Origin: CAVVAL01 sp963740215
GTDB taxonomy: Bacteria > Actinomycetota > Actinomycetes > Mycobacteriales > Cryptosporangiaceae
Reading direction: 5' to 3'
DNA length: 64,000 nt
Assembly: GCA_963740215.1 (NCBI GenBank)
Contig: CAVUDJ010000015.1
Span: 682,001 to 746,000, forward strand
Each line of letters opens with the position of its first letter. Position 1 is the first letter of the stretch. Position numbers and translations under genes: made by a program. Below, one piece after another: positions 45,007 through 54,257 of the stretch. The notes beneath the pieces are model-generated. The model was given only the letters and a program-made list of their open reading frames with translations, ran no database searches and was not told the DNA's origin.

Positions 45007-47688
45007 CTACGCCAGCTCGGAGAGGAGGGGTATGTCGAGCAGGTCGGCCACCGCCTCGGGGTCCGAACCGCCCGGCACCGCCGACCGCCCTCCGAGCGCA
45101 TCGAGCAGCCACGGCGCGTCGAGGACCGCTGCCTGGGCGGCCGGCACAACGCGGTCCGGCGCGACCCGGATCTTCTCCGGCGGCCCGACCCGTGCCCCTT
45201 CAAGCGCCTCGGCCAGCCGCGGATAGACCTCGCGAAGCAGCGCGGGCGTCACGGTGCGCTTCGGGTCGGCGAGCCGCTCGAACAGGTCGGCGGCGAACCG
45301 CTTGTCCGCCCGGGCGGCGTCCAGCACGTCGGCGAGCCCGGTGCGGCAGCCGAGCAGGGCGAGCAGCTCCGGGTCGCCGTCGACCCGATCGAACAGGCCG
45401 TCGAGCGCGGCGGCGTCCGGCGTGCGCAGTTCGGTGGGGCGGTATCCGTCCAGCACCGGATGCGAGGCGAGCCACCAGCGGGTGTACGACGGCACCTCGA
45501 CGCGTCGCCCGTCGCCGGTGACCGCGTAGGCGGGCGCTCCGAGTACCGCGCGGAGCTGGCCCTCGCCGAGGAGCCGCAGCGCTTCGGGCCAGCGGTCCGG
45601 GTCGACCAGTTCCAGGTCACGGATCGCGTGCAGGCGCTCGATGCGAACGCCCTCGACCGGCGCGCCGACCAGCTCGTCGACGGCGTCGGCCCACTCCTCG
45701 CCTGCGTCCAGATGCAGGTCGGCGATGTCGGCGAGGTCGACGTCGTCCTCGTCGAGCAGGGGGAACGTGCGCAGCACGCCGACGGTCTCCAGCAGGTCCG
45801 CACCCCACCGCTCGACCAGCTCGGTAGCGGCCACCTCGAACGGCGCGTCCTCCGTGACGACCGTCGCCAGCGGCGCGCCCGGGAGCAGCAGCTCGCTGGC
45901 CGGGTACCACCCGCCGTCGTCGGCAGGGAGCGCCAGCTCCCCCAACCATGCCTCGTCACCAGGGGCGATGCCGGCGGCGGCGACCAGCTCCAGGATGGCG
46001 TCGGCCACGGGTTCCGGATCTTCCGCGTCGAACGAGTGCGCCACCTCGGATCGCACCCGGTCGTCCGCGAGAAGGCTGTGCGGCGTGGCGGGCTGGGCGC
46101 CGAGCCGCTCCAGCAGCGGATGGACGGCGTCCGGGTGGACCACGCGCAGACCCAGCGCGCCGACGGCCTGCGCCGGAAGGCCGTCGCCGGGCAGGAGCAG
46201 GCCGCGCGGACCAGTGACGGTACGTCCGTCAGCGAGCGGCACCGGCAGCCCGCCGAGCGCGTCCGCCTCGGCAAGGCCGGGCGTGTGCTCGGCCAGCGCC
46301 GCGTAGAGGTCGCGCCACCACGTGGGGTCGCGGTCGACCCCGGCCACCGCCTCGACGGCGTCACCCAGACCGAGCCTGCGGACGCCGAGCGCGTCCAGCG
46401 CCGGGCGGATCGACCGGTCGGCGCTGTACGCCGCGGGCAGTAACCCGGGCACGACGTCGGCCAGCAACGTGATCGCGGGCGCGACGGACGGCTCCGCAAC
46501 GACCGCCTGGCGGGCCGCGACATGTTCCTCGGCGGCAGGCAGGAACCTGGTGTTGGCGAGCGCGTCGAGCACAGCGGCGCAGATGCGTGCGTCCAGCTCG
46601 GCGCGAGCCAGCGACGGCTTCGGTACCAGCGCCAACGTGCCCGGCTCGGGCGCCAGTCGTTCGGCGAGGTCGGTGACGGCGCGCGCGACGTGGCCAACGA
46701 GGAAGTCAGTGAGCGGACCGGCGGCCACCCGGCGCCGCGTCGTGTCCAGCGGGAACGACGCGGCCAGGCGGATCGGCAGCGAGAGCGGTTCGTCGCTCGG
46801 GGTCGGCGCGTGCACGACCTGGTCGCCGGGAAGTGCCTGTAGACCGCCGTCTTCGGTGACCGGGACCGCCGCGAGCACCGACCAGGTGGTCCGCCAACGC
46901 TCCTCGACCGGCCGCCCGGCCAGCAACTCCGCCGGTACCTCTCCGGTCAGGCGGGCACAGCGCCAGCGCGTGACCACGCCGTCCTCGACGAGCAGCACGT
47001 CGTCGCCCTCGTCGCGGCGCTCGACCCGGCGCCCGTCGACCTCGATCGAGGCCAGCCCGGGAAGGGACAGCAGTAGCGCGGGGTCGAACGCGGCGAGCAG
47101 CGCGCGGACCGTCTCCTCGGCGCCGCGCCGGATCGACAGCACGACCTCGGTGTCGTACCCGTCGGGCGGCGGTGTGGTGATCGGCCAGGCGAGCCGCAGC
47201 ACGGGCACCTGCCCGCCACGCCGCCTCGCCTCCTCGGCCGCCTGACCGCCCAGCTCGTCCACCATGGATCGTGTGGCCAGCGCCGAGAACCGCACCCCGC
47301 CGTCGCGCGAGCGGACCTCCGGCTCGTCACTGACCGCGAGCACGGCGGAGAACCCGACGCCAAACCGCCCGGCCGACTCACCGTCGCGTTTGGACGATGC
47401 CCGCAACGAGGTCAGGCCGTCGACGCCGCCGCGATCCAGCGGCGATCCGGTGTTGGCCGCGGTGAGCACCGCACCGTCGTACTGGACGCGCAGGGCCCCG
47501 GGAACTCCCGCGCGCAGCGCCGCGTCGGCCGCGTTCTGCGCCAGCTCCACCAGGAGCCGGTCGCCATAGCCGCCCGTGACCAGGTCTTCTTCGGCGTTCG
47601 CGTCCTCGCGGAACCGCGTCGGCGACGACGCCCAGGCGCGGAGAACCGCCTCGCGCCGCGCCGCGGTGCCGAACGGATCGACGGTCAC
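45007..47688 (-). CDS. Large Hsp90/sacsin-like ATPase-domain protein
   Basis: 893 residues from GTG 47688. The N-terminal GHKL-type ATPase shows LLVELAQNAADAALRAG (N-box with ATP-binding Asn/Asp), LTAANTGSPL and SAGRFGVGFSAVLAVSD. The remainder is long, acidic and unfamiliar, with many aromatic/Asp-rich segments. Actinobacterial members are annotated as sacsin-like or Hsp90-like proteins. A chaperone or DNA/RNA-associated role is possible. It lies downstream of DUF3027 on the same strand, as in many actinobacteria. Confidence 0.82.
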   Translation of the reverse strand: MTVDPFGTAARREAVLRAWASSPTRFREDANAEEDLVTGGYGDRLLVELAQNAADAALRAGVPGALRVQYDGAVLTAANTGSPLDRGGVDGLTSLRASSKRDGESAGRFGVGFSAVLAVSDEPEVRSRDGGVRFSALATRSMVDELGGQAAEEARRRGGQVPVLRLAWPITTPPPDGYDTEVVLSIRRGAEETVRALLAAFDPALLLSLPGLASIEVDGRRVERRDEGDDVLLVEDGVVTRWRCARLTGEVPAELLAGRPVEERWRTTWSVLAAVPVTEDGGLQALPGDQVVHAPTPSDEPLSLPIRLAASFPLDTTRRRVAAGPLTDFLVGHVARAVTDLAERLAPEPGTLALVPKPSLARAELDARICAAVLDALANTRFLPAAEEHVAARQAVVAEPSVAPAITLLADVVPGLLPAAYSADRSIRPALDALGVRRLGLGDAVEAVAGVDRDPTWWRDLYAALAEHTPGLAEADALGGLPVPLADGRTVTGPRGLLLPGDGLPAQAVGALGLRVVHPDAVHPLLERLGAQPATPHSLLADDRVRSEVAHSFDAEDPEPVADAILELVAAAGIAPGDEAWLGELALPADDGGWYPASELLLPGAPLATVVTEDAPFEVAATELVERWGADLLETVGVLRTFPLLDEDDVDLADIADLHLDAGEEWADAVDELVGAPVEGVRIERLHAIRDLELVDPDRWPEALRLLGEGQLRAVLGAPAYAVTGDGRRVEVPSYTRWWLASHPVLDGYRPTELRTPDAAALDGLFDRVDGDPELLALLGCRTGLADVLDAARADKRFAADLFERLADPKRTVTPALLREVYPRLAEALEGARVGPPEKIRVAPDRVVPAAQAAVLDAPWLLDALGGRSAVPGGSDPEAVADLLDIPLLSELA

Positions 47689-47702
47689 GCCGCCCCCACA
47701 TC

Positions 47703-47770
47703 GGCCAATGTCGGCATGCCGACGTTGAGTGCCTCAGGACGTGGCCAACGTCGGCATGCCGACGTTGGCC
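47703..47770. repeat. Paired palindromes forming a long hairpin (family H)
   Basis: Copy 2 (47743-47770) is a perfect 28-bp palindrome with core GTCGGCATGCCGAC. Copy 1 (47703-47730) is a degenerate version. The two copies can also pair with each other as ~25-bp arms around an 18-nt loop. They lie in the 97-bp gap upstream of the Hsp90-like gene. Confidence 0.85.
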
Positions 47771-47785
47771 CACCCGACGGGGCGG

Positions 47786-48613
47786 TCACCCGTGGCCGAA
47801 CGGCTCGGGCTCGGCGCTGTCCTCGACCGAACCCGGCTCGTGCTCGACCGTGCTGACGACCTCCAACTCGGCGTCGTCATCGAGCACGACGGTGGCTCCG
47901 CCCAGCACGGGAAGCGCCTCGACCAATGCCTCGGAGTGCGCACCGCAGCCGTGATCGGCGCTCACGACGCGGCCGTCATCCGGGGCGAAGATGTTGCCGC
48001 AGGCGCCGAACAACCCACGCAGCGATCCGGCGAGCGGCAGGTAGAAACCGCAGGTGCCGCAGGACCCCGGCGCGGCCTTGGCCAGCGGCGCGCCCGGACC
48101 GGCCTCCGAGTCGTACCAGCGCTGGGCCAGTTCCTCACGCCCCAGCCGGCTCAACACGCGCACGCGCCCGAAGCCGAGTTCGCGGTCGACCTCGATGACG
48201 GCCTCGTCGTCGGAGAGGAGGTACCCAGGCGCCAGGCGGTCGTCGTCGGGGGCGGTCGGCAGCAGGTCACCGACGCCGAGGTCGCCAGGGCGCAGCCGCT
48301 CGCTCCACGGCACCCACTCGGGGGCGAGCACCGCCTCGCCGCCGGGCAGCAACGCAACCTCGCTCACCGTGACGTGCTTCGTGCGTGGCGCCCGGGCGAC
48401 GGTCACCGACCAGTGCCAGCCGCGGTACCCAGGCTGGGTGGCGGCGAACCGATGGGTGACCAGACGGTCGGCTTCGGCGCGCACCCCCAGGTGGTCGCCG
48501 ACGTGTTCGCCGCCCACCTCGACGGCGGCGGCGCGAGCGAGGTCGATGGCAGCGGCGCAGACTGCGTCGGTGCGGGCGGCAGTGGTGAGACTCACGGCCC
48601 CATTCTTGCTCAC
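47786..48613 (-). CDS. DUF3027 family protein, putative zinc-binding
   Basis: 275 residues from GTG 48613; a GTG at 48595 is an alternative. The central GYRGWHWSVTVARAPRTKHVTVSEVALLPGGEAVLAPEWVPW identifies DUF3027. Later CGTCGFYLPLAGSLRGLFGACGN and DHGCGAHSE give four or more cysteines and histidines likely to bind zinc. The C-terminus is acidic. Function unknown. It is divergent from the MFS gene at 48656. Confidence 0.92.
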   Translation of the reverse strand: MSKNGAVSLTTAARTDAVCAAAIDLARAAAVEVGGEHVGDHLGVRAEADRLVTHRFAATQPGYRGWHWSVTVARAPRTKHVTVSEVALLPGGEAVLAPEWVPWSERLRPGDLGVGDLLPTAPDDDRLAPGYLLSDDEAVIEVDRELGFGRVRVLSRLGREELAQRWYDSEAGPGAPLAKAAPGSCGTCGFYLPLAGSLRGLFGACGNIFAPDDGRVVSADHGCGAHSEALVEALPVLGGATVVLDDDAELEVVSTVEHEPGSVEDSAEPEPFGHG

Positions 48614-48655
48614 GCAGCCGCGTGGGTGCGCACCTACTGTGCCAAGTAGGTAACG

Positions 48656-49999
48656 ATGGGACTCGTGTCCCGTTTCCGCACGCTGTTCGCCTACCTCGCC
48701 GCGGCATGGCGCGCGGTCGCTCGGTCCTGGGACGCGGTCACGCGGCTGACGGCGCGGCTCTGGGGCAGGGTCCGCACCGCCCGGGACGCCCACGGCGCCG
48801 CGGATACCGGCATGCACCGCATGTTCGAGCTGCACGCCGCGTCGTGCGCGGGCGACACGCTCGTGGCGATCGGGCTGGCCGGCACGATCTTCTTCAACGT
48901 GCCCGTCGGCGAGGCGCGGATCCGCGTGGCGCTGTACCTCCTGGTCACGATGGCGCCGTTCGCCCTCCTCGCCCCGCTTGTCGGGCCGGTGCTCGACCGG
49001 TTCCGGCACGGCCGGCGGTACGCACTGGCCACGACGATGCTCGCCCGCGGCTTCCTGGCGTACCTGATCTCGGAGAACATGGACTCCTGGGCCCTGTACC
49101 CGGCCGCGTTCGCGGTTCTCGTGATGTCCCGGGCGTACGGGGTGGCGCGGAGCGCGGCGGTGCCCCGGATGCTGCCCGCCGGGCTGACGCTCGTCGCCGC
49201 GAACGCGCGCGGGTCGCTGTTCGGCACGCTCGCCGGTGCCGTGGTGGTGCCGGTCGGGTTGCTGCTGGCCGGCGTCGGGCCGGAGTGGACACTCCGCGCG
49301 GCGGCGGTGGCGTTCGCGGTGGGCATGGTGATCGCACTGCGCCTGCCCGACCACGTCGACTCGGACCAACCAGAGACCGTGCCGCGCATCTTCCAGCTGT
49401 CCGGCCGCAGGACACGCCGCCTGTTCGACGTGCCGGTGTGGACGGCGGTCACGGCGACAGGCGCGCTCCGTGCCCTGTACGGGTTCCTCACGCTCTTCTT
49501 CGCGTTCCGCATCCGCGAGGACGAGTTCGGGTTGCCCGCTGCGGTGGCGCTCGGCGTGATCCTCGGTGCGCTCGCCGCCGGGTCGTTCGCCGCGACGCTG
49601 GCCGGCACGCGGCTGCGGCTGCACCATCCGCTGACGGTCCAGGCCGTGAGCCTCGTGATCGTGGCGCTCGCCTGCCTCGCCGCGGCCGTCGGGTACAGCC
49701 TGGCCGCCGCGGTCGCGCTGGCGTTCGTCGCCGCACTCGCCACCGGACTCTCGAAGCTCGGCGTGGACGCGGTGATCCAGGAACGGCTACCGGACGAGTC
49801 CCGCGCCAGCGCCTTCGCTCACTCCGAGACCCTGCTGCAGCTCGCGTTCGTCACCGGCGGCGCGATCGGGCTGATCCCGTTCTCCGGCGGCTGGGGCCTG
49901 CTCGTCGCTGCTGCCGGAATGACGCTGGCGGCGGCCACGGTGGGAGCGTGGCTCTGGTCACTCCACAGCAGGACGGCGGAGGCCCGGCCGGTAGCCTGA
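48656..49999 (+). CDS. MFS transporter
   Basis: 447 residues from ATG 48656, with an unusually long N-terminal amphipathic region (LTARLWGRVRTARDAHGA) before 12 membrane segments. LAPLVGPVLDRFRHGRRYALA and RSAAVPRMLPAGLTLVAANARGSLFG are MFS loops. It precedes a DUF2771 lipoprotein by 4 bp, an arrangement frequent in actinobacteria next to DUF3027. Substrate unknown. Confidence 0.88.
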   Translation: MGLVSRFRTLFAYLAAAWRAVARSWDAVTRLTARLWGRVRTARDAHGAADTGMHRMFELHAASCAGDTLVAIGLAGTIFFNVPVGEARIRVALYLLVTMAPFALLAPLVGPVLDRFRHGRRYALATTMLARGFLAYLISENMDSWALYPAAFAVLVMSRAYGVARSAAVPRMLPAGLTLVAANARGSLFGTLAGAVVVPVGLLLAGVGPEWTLRAAAVAFAVGMVIALRLPDHVDSDQPETVPRIFQLSGRRTRRLFDVPVWTAVTATGALRALYGFLTLFFAFRIREDEFGLPAAVALGVILGALAAGSFAATLAGTRLRLHHPLTVQAVSLVIVALACLAAAVGYSLAAAVALAFVAALATGLSKLGVDAVIQERLPDESRASAFAHSETLLQLAFVTGGAIGLIPFSGGWGLLVAAAGMTLAAATVGAWLWSLHSRTAEARPVA

Positions 50000-50003
50000 C
50001 GCC

Positions 50004-50495
50004 ATGCTTGCCCGTCGCACCGCAGCTGGTCACCCGCTCTCCGTCGCTCGGGCTCTGGCCGCCGCCGTGTTCAGCCTCGGTCTGCTCGCCGGGTGCGAGA
50101 AGCCGGTGCCCGAGGTCGGCGCCCTGGCCAGCGGCGACTTCCACCTGGCTCCCGCGTCGCTGTGGTGCTTCGAGGGTCAGGCGTACCTGAACGCCGGTGA
50201 CTGCCGCGAGGACAAGCAGGAGCCGACGAGGGTCAGCGTCCGGCCGGGTGCGCCGGTGGCGATCGAGGTGCCGCACGACGTCAAGGAGCGAGGCTGGTTC
50301 GTGCGCGTCGTCGACGGCCAGAACCAGGTCGCCGCAGGCCCGATCCAGAAGGACAAGAGCTACTTCACGCTGTCCGCCGACTTCCAGCAGGGCAACACGA
50401 TGAACATCCAGGTCGTTGCGTTGCCGCAAGGCGCCGGCCAGGGCGAGACCAGCGGCTTCTGGGAGTTCGCGCTCGTCAACGCGGACGCGAGCTGA
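50004..50495 (+). CDS. DUF2771 lipoprotein
   Basis: 163 residues from ATG 50004. The signal ends VFSLGLLAGC (lipidated Cys). The mature domain (FHLAPASLWCFEGQAYLNAGDC, IEVPHDVKERGWFVRVVDG) matches DUF2771, an actinobacterial family without known function. It sits tightly between the MFS and mqnB genes. Confidence 0.9.
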   Translation: MLARRTAAGHPLSVARALAAAVFSLGLLAGCEKPVPEVGALASGDFHLAPASLWCFEGQAYLNAGDCREDKQEPTRVSVRPGAPVAIEVPHDVKERGWFVRVVDGQNQVAAGPIQKDKSYFTLSADFQQGNTMNIQVVALPQGAGQGETSGFWEFALVNADAS

Positions 50496-50499
50496 TTCG

Positions 50500-51147
50500 T
50501 TGACAGTCCTGGTCGTCACCGCCGTCGTCGCCGAGCGCGACGCCGCACTGCGCGACCTCGGTCCGGCCAGCCCTGCCGACCTCCCGTACGGGGCGGTTCG
50601 CGCCGGTGACGTGGTCGTGGCTGCGGGGGGCGTCGGCCCGGTCGCGGCGGCGGTCGCCACATCCCGGCTGCTGACGCTGGCGCCGTTCCGGCTGGTCATC
50701 TCGGCGGGCATCGCGGGTGGCTTCGCCGGGCGGGCGACGATCGGTGCGGTCGTGGCGGCCGGCACCTCGGTGTTCGCCGACCTCGGCGCGGCCACCGCCG
50801 ACGGCTTCCTCGACCTCTCCGGACTCGGCCTCACCGGCGGCTCGCGGCTCACCTCACCGGTCGCGGTACCGCCCGAGCTCAACGCGCAGGTCGGCACGAT
50901 CCTCACCCTGGCCACCATGACCGGCACCGACCTTCGCGGCACCGCGCTGGCAGACGCCCATCCGGACGCCGTCGCCGAAGCGATGGAGGGCTACGGCGTG
51001 GCCTGGGCCGCCACCGAGCACGGCGTGCCATGGCTGGAGCTGCGCGCGGTGAGCAACCTCATCGGCCGGCGGGACCGGTCCGGCTGGGACATCCCGACCG
51101 CGTTCGACGCCCTCGGTCGGGCGGTGCGGCTGGTGACGTCGCCATGA
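50500..51147 (+). CDS. mqnB: Futalosine hydrolase
   Basis: Removes hypoxanthine from futalosine to give dehypoxanthine futalosine in the alternative menaquinone route. 215 residues; TTG 50500 is the only suitable start, 4 bp after DUF2771. Nucleoside-phosphorylase-fold motifs: LVISAGIAGGFAG, DLGAATADGFLDL, AMEGYGVAWAA and the terminal NLIGRRDRSGWDIPTAFDAL. The stop overlaps the mqnD start (ATGA). Confidence 0.94.
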   Translation: MTVLVVTAVVAERDAALRDLGPASPADLPYGAVRAGDVVVAAGGVGPVAAAVATSRLLTLAPFRLVISAGIAGGFAGRATIGAVVAAGTSVFADLGAATADGFLDLSGLGLTGGSRLTSPVAVPPELNAQVGTILTLATMTGTDLRGTALADAHPDAVAEAMEGYGVAWAATEHGVPWLELRAVSNLIGRRDRSGWDIPTAFDALGRAVRLVTSP

Positions 51148-51956
51148 GGTTCGCGTACTCGCCGTGCCCCAACGACACGTTCGTCTTCCACGCGCTCGCG
51201 CACGGGCTGGTGCCAGGAGCGCCGCCGATCGACGTGACGTTCGCCGACGTGGACGTGACGAACACCGCCGCCGAGCGGGGCGAGTTCGACGTCGTGAAAG
51301 TGTCGTACGCGGCGCTGCCGTGGCTGCTCGACCGGTACGCGCTGCTGCCGTGCGGCGGAGCGCTCGGGCGCGGCTGCGGACCGCTCGTTCTCACCGCCGG
51401 CGCCTCGGAACTGAAGCCCGGCGCGACCGTCGCCGTCCCGGGCGAGCGCACCACGGCCTACCTGCTGTTCCGGCTCTGGTCCACCGGCTTCGCGCCTGGT
51501 GAGATCCGGGTGATGCCGTTCCACACGATCATGCCGGCGATCCGCGACGGCGAGGTGGACGCCGGTCTGGTGATCCACGAGGCCCGGTTCACCTACCCCC
51601 GGTTCGGGCTGCACGCGGTCGCCGACCTGGGCGACTGGTGGGAGGGCGAGACCGGGCTGCCGATCCCCTTGGGCGCGATACTGGCCCGCCGCGACCTCGC
51701 GATCCCTCACGACGAGCTGGCGGAGTACATCCGCGCGTCGGTGCGAGCCGCATGGAGGGACCCCGACGCCACCCGCCCGTACGTCGCCGAGCACGCGCAG
51801 GAGATGGAGCGCGAGGTCGCCGGCGCGCACATCGCGCTGTACGTCAACGAGTTCACGGAGGACCTCGGCGAAACCGGGTACGCCGCCGCCGACGCCCTGC
51901 TGAGTCGGGCCGCCGCAGCTGGCCTCACCCCGCCGCTGCCCCGCCCACTACGCTGA
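51144..51956 (+). CDS. mqnD: 1,4-dihydroxy-6-naphthoate synthase
   Basis: Converts cyclic dehypoxanthine futalosine to 1,4-dihydroxy-6-naphthoate in menaquinone synthesis. 270 residues from ATG 51144, translationally coupled to mqnB. Features: FAYSPCPNDTFVFHALAHG, VDVTNTAAERGEFDVVKVSYAALPWL and LVIHEARFTYPRFGLHAVADLG with the catalytic-type His, then WWEGETGLPIPLG. mqnA and mqnC are not in the window. Confidence 0.95.
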   Translation: MRFAYSPCPNDTFVFHALAHGLVPGAPPIDVTFADVDVTNTAAERGEFDVVKVSYAALPWLLDRYALLPCGGALGRGCGPLVLTAGASELKPGATVAVPGERTTAYLLFRLWSTGFAPGEIRVMPFHTIMPAIRDGEVDAGLVIHEARFTYPRFGLHAVADLGDWWEGETGLPIPLGAILARRDLAIPHDELAEYIRASVRAAWRDPDATRPYVAEHAQEMEREVAGAHIALYVNEFTEDLGETGYAAADALLSRAAAAGLTPPLPRPLR

Positions 51957-52058
51957 CCAGCCCAAACTGTCGGGGTTCCGACGAAACCGCAGCCTCACGG
52001 CGCACATCGGCGCAGGCTCTCCGCGCAGGGGGAACCAACCACAAGGAGCGTGACCATC

Positions 52059-52346
52059 GTGGCCGCCATGAGTCAGCGACTCATCGCCCAACTCAGCACC
52101 AGCTGCAAGAAGATGGACTCCGGCACGATAAACCAGCTCGGCGACAGCGTGCAGTCGGGCCAGTTGCCGTGGTTCGTCGGAGAATTCAGAGCCGCCCTCG
52201 ACGGTGGCTTCACCATCGAGGGCTGGCGTGCGATCACTCAGCTCGACATCGCGGACGGTGACAAACCGCTCGTCGAGAAGCACGCCCGGACCGTGTGGAC
52301 GTCGGTCGCGCCGAACGAGCCGTTCCCGGGTATGCGCTGGTCGTAG
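52059..52346 (+). CDS. Small hypothetical protein
   Basis: 95 residues from GTG 52059 (AAGGAG 10 bp upstream); GTG 52050 is too close to the ribosome site. It contains LPWFVGEFRAALDGGFTIEGWRAITQLDIADGDKPLVEKHARTVW. No signal or membrane helix. I do not recognise the family. It is convergent with the cold-shock gene, 2 bp apart. Confidence 0.6.
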   Translation: MAAMSQRLIAQLSTSCKKMDSGTINQLGDSVQSGQLPWFVGEFRAALDGGFTIEGWRAITQLDIADGDKPLVEKHARTVWTSVAPNEPFPGMRWS

Positions 52347-52348
52347 TT

Positions 52349-52735
52349 CTAGATCTCCAGTTCGCGGGCGACGGCGTGCACCATCTCGGCGATCTTGCGC
52401 GCCGCCTTCCGGTCGGGGTGGCGCCCGCGGCGCAGGTCGGGCTGGACCTTCGCTTCCAGCACCTTGATCATGTCCTCGACCATGCCGTGCAGCTCCTCGG
52501 CGGGGCGGCGATGCGCCGCGACTACCGACGGGATGGGGTCGAGCAGCTTGACCGAGAGTGCCTGCTCTCCCTTGCGACCCTCCGCGACACCGAACTCCAC
52601 CCGAGCGCCCGGCTTGAGTTCGGTGACCCCCGGCGGGAGCGCGCCCTTGTGGACGAAGACGTCGCCGCCGTCGTCGCGGGACAGGAAGCCGAAGCCCTTC
52701 TCCACGTCGAACCACTTGACCTTGCCGGTGGGCAC
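52349..52735 (-). CDS. Cold-shock-domain protein with C-terminal extension
   Basis: 128 residues from GTG 52735 with GAGGTC upstream. The cold-shock domain (1-68) has RNP1 KGFGFLSRD and RNP2 DVFVHKGAL for RNA/ssDNA binding. An extra ~60-residue helical tail (IPSVVAAHRRPAEELHGMVEDMIKVLEAKVQPDLRRGRHPDRKAARKIAEMV) is longer than in classic ~67-residue Csp proteins but is seen in actinobacteria. Confidence 0.93.
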   Translation of the reverse strand: MPTGKVKWFDVEKGFGFLSRDDGGDVFVHKGALPPGVTELKPGARVEFGVAEGRKGEQALSVKLLDPIPSVVAAHRRPAEELHGMVEDMIKVLEAKVQPDLRRGRHPDRKAARKIAEMVHAVARELEI

Positions 52736-52859
52736 GATGACCTCAGCTCTGCTCGCGGGTGGTACGGACCGGGGCAGCTGGCCCCCAACGGTCAAGGCTA
52801 GCGATGCGCCGGTGACCGTCCAACGACTTCCCCGTTATCGACCGGTCTACGCTTGCGGC

Positions 52860-53114
52860 ATGACCGAACGCCGGGACGGGACGTGGCTGGTCCGGGGCGG
52901 TGCAGTGTGCTTCGTCGCCGGGCTGGTGTTCGCCGCGGTCGTGTTCTTCCCGTTCTTGTTCGGAGTACGCAATGCTCCGGCGGTGCTCGCGCTCGGCACG
53001 ATGCTGGCGCCGATCGGGTTCGCGACGGCGATAGCCGGGCTGTACCGGCAGGCGCGGGTGGCGCAGCGAGCGCTCCTCGCGGCGGCGGACCGTCCTAGAG
53101 TCGCCGGTACATGA
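52860..53114 (+). CDS. Small two-helix membrane protein
   Basis: 84 residues from ATG 52860. Two membrane helices (GAVCFVAGLVFAAVVFFPFLFG and LALGTMLAPIGFATAIAGLY), then a charged tail QARVAQRALLAAADRPR. Unrecognised family. Its end overlaps the GNAT gene by 20 bp tail to tail. Confidence 0.65.
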   Translation: MTERRDGTWLVRGGAVCFVAGLVFAAVVFFPFLFGVRNAPAVLALGTMLAPIGFATAIAGLYRQARVAQRALLAAADRPRVAGT

Positions 53115-53583
53115 CATGGATTCCGACGTAGCCCTTGTCGGGGTGGTGGAACGCCTCCGGCACGGTGCCGACGATCACGAATCCGAGTGACCTCCAGAGC
53201 GCGACGGCGCCGGTGTTCGTCTCGACAACCGCGTTGAACTGCATGGAGCGGTAGCCGTCCGCGCGGGCCCGGTCGAGGGCGTGCTCGGCGAGTGCGCGAC
53301 CGACGCCACGGCGGCCGTGAGCCGGGTCGACGATGAACCCCGCATTGGCGACGTGCGCGCCTGGCCCGCCCTGGTTCGGGGCGATCTTCGCGGATCCGAG
53401 GACGGCGCCGTCGTCGTCCACCGCAACGAGCGTGCAGCCAGGCGGCGCCGCCATCCAGCTCGCACGAGCGTCGTCCTCCGCGATGTCGCGCGGGTACATG
53501 TAGGTGTCGCCGGCGGCGACGATCATGCGGAAGAACGTCCAGATCGCCGGCCAGTCAGCCGGTGTCGCGTCCCTGATCTGCAT
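53095..53583 (-). CDS. GNAT-family N-acetyltransferase
   Basis: 162 residues from ATG 53583, which overlaps the HAD gene's stop by one base (TGATG). Motif A for acetyl-CoA binding is AHGRRGVGRALAEHALDRA; VPEAFHHPDKGYVGIHVMYR ends the protein. Acyl acceptor unknown. It is translationally coupled to the HAD phosphatase. Confidence 0.92.
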   Translation of the reverse strand: MQIRDATPADWPAIWTFFRMIVAAGDTYMYPRDIAEDDARASWMAAPPGCTLVAVDDDGAVLGSAKIAPNQGGPGAHVANAGFIVDPAHGRRGVGRALAEHALDRARADGYRSMQFNAVVETNTGAVALWRSLGFVIVGTVPEAFHHPDKGYVGIHVMYRRL

Positions 53584-54221
53584 CAAGACCCCCGCGCGCC
53601 GAGCCCACGCTGGTCGAGCGGATACCCCTCGAACCAGGCGGGGAACTCCGTCAGGTCGGCGAGGACCACGTCTGCCCCGCCGACCCGGAGCTCGTCAGCC
53701 GAGACCGGACCGGTCGGGACCATCACCGCCAGCGCGCCGGCGGCACGAGCCGCACGGATGTCGGACACGTGATCCCCGACGTAGACGGTGGCGCCGAACT
53801 CGCGGAGCGCCACCGCCTTCTCCTCGGCCCAAAGGTTGCCGGCGAGCCCGTCCACGTCCACGCCGAGGTGATCGAGGTGCAACTGCGCGTTCGGGCCGAA
53901 CTTGCCGGTGACCACGACGACCCGACCCCCGCGGACGCGGATCGCGTCGACCGCCTCGCGAGCCCCGGGCAGGAGCGGCGCCGCCCGGATCGCGAGGTCC
54001 GGGTAGAACTCTCGGTAACGGTCGGCGAGCGCCTCGACCTGTTCCGCCGGGAACCAGTTCGCCAGCTCGTGAGTGAGCGGCGGACCCAGCCGCGAGACCA
54101 CCGCGTCGGTGTCGATCGGTACACCCGTCTCGGCCGAGAGGGCCGCAAACGCCGCCGCGATACCTGGCCGGCTGTCGATCAACGTCATGTCGAGGTCGAA
54201 TCCGACCGTGATGGGGTCCAC
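53583..54221 (-). CDS. HAD-family phosphatase (phosphoglycolate phosphatase-like)
   Basis: 212 residues from GTG 54221. Motif I GFDLDMTLIDSRPG (nucleophile Asp), motif II/III VVVTGKFGPNAQLHL, motif IV YVGDHVSDIRAARAAGA. A helical cap lies between. It probably dephosphorylates a small metabolite. Likely operon with the GNAT gene. Confidence 0.9.
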   Translation of the reverse strand: MDPITVGFDLDMTLIDSRPGIAAAFAALSAETGVPIDTDAVVSRLGPPLTHELANWFPAEQVEALADRYREFYPDLAIRAAPLLPGAREAVDAIRVRGGRVVVVTGKFGPNAQLHLDHLGVDVDGLAGNLWAEEKAVALREFGATVYVGDHVSDIRAARAAGALAVMVPTGPVSADELRVGGADVVLADLTEFPAWFEGYPLDQRGLGARGS

Positions 54222-54257
54222 GAACCCAACCCTACGGATGTACGGCACCGGGCCGGT

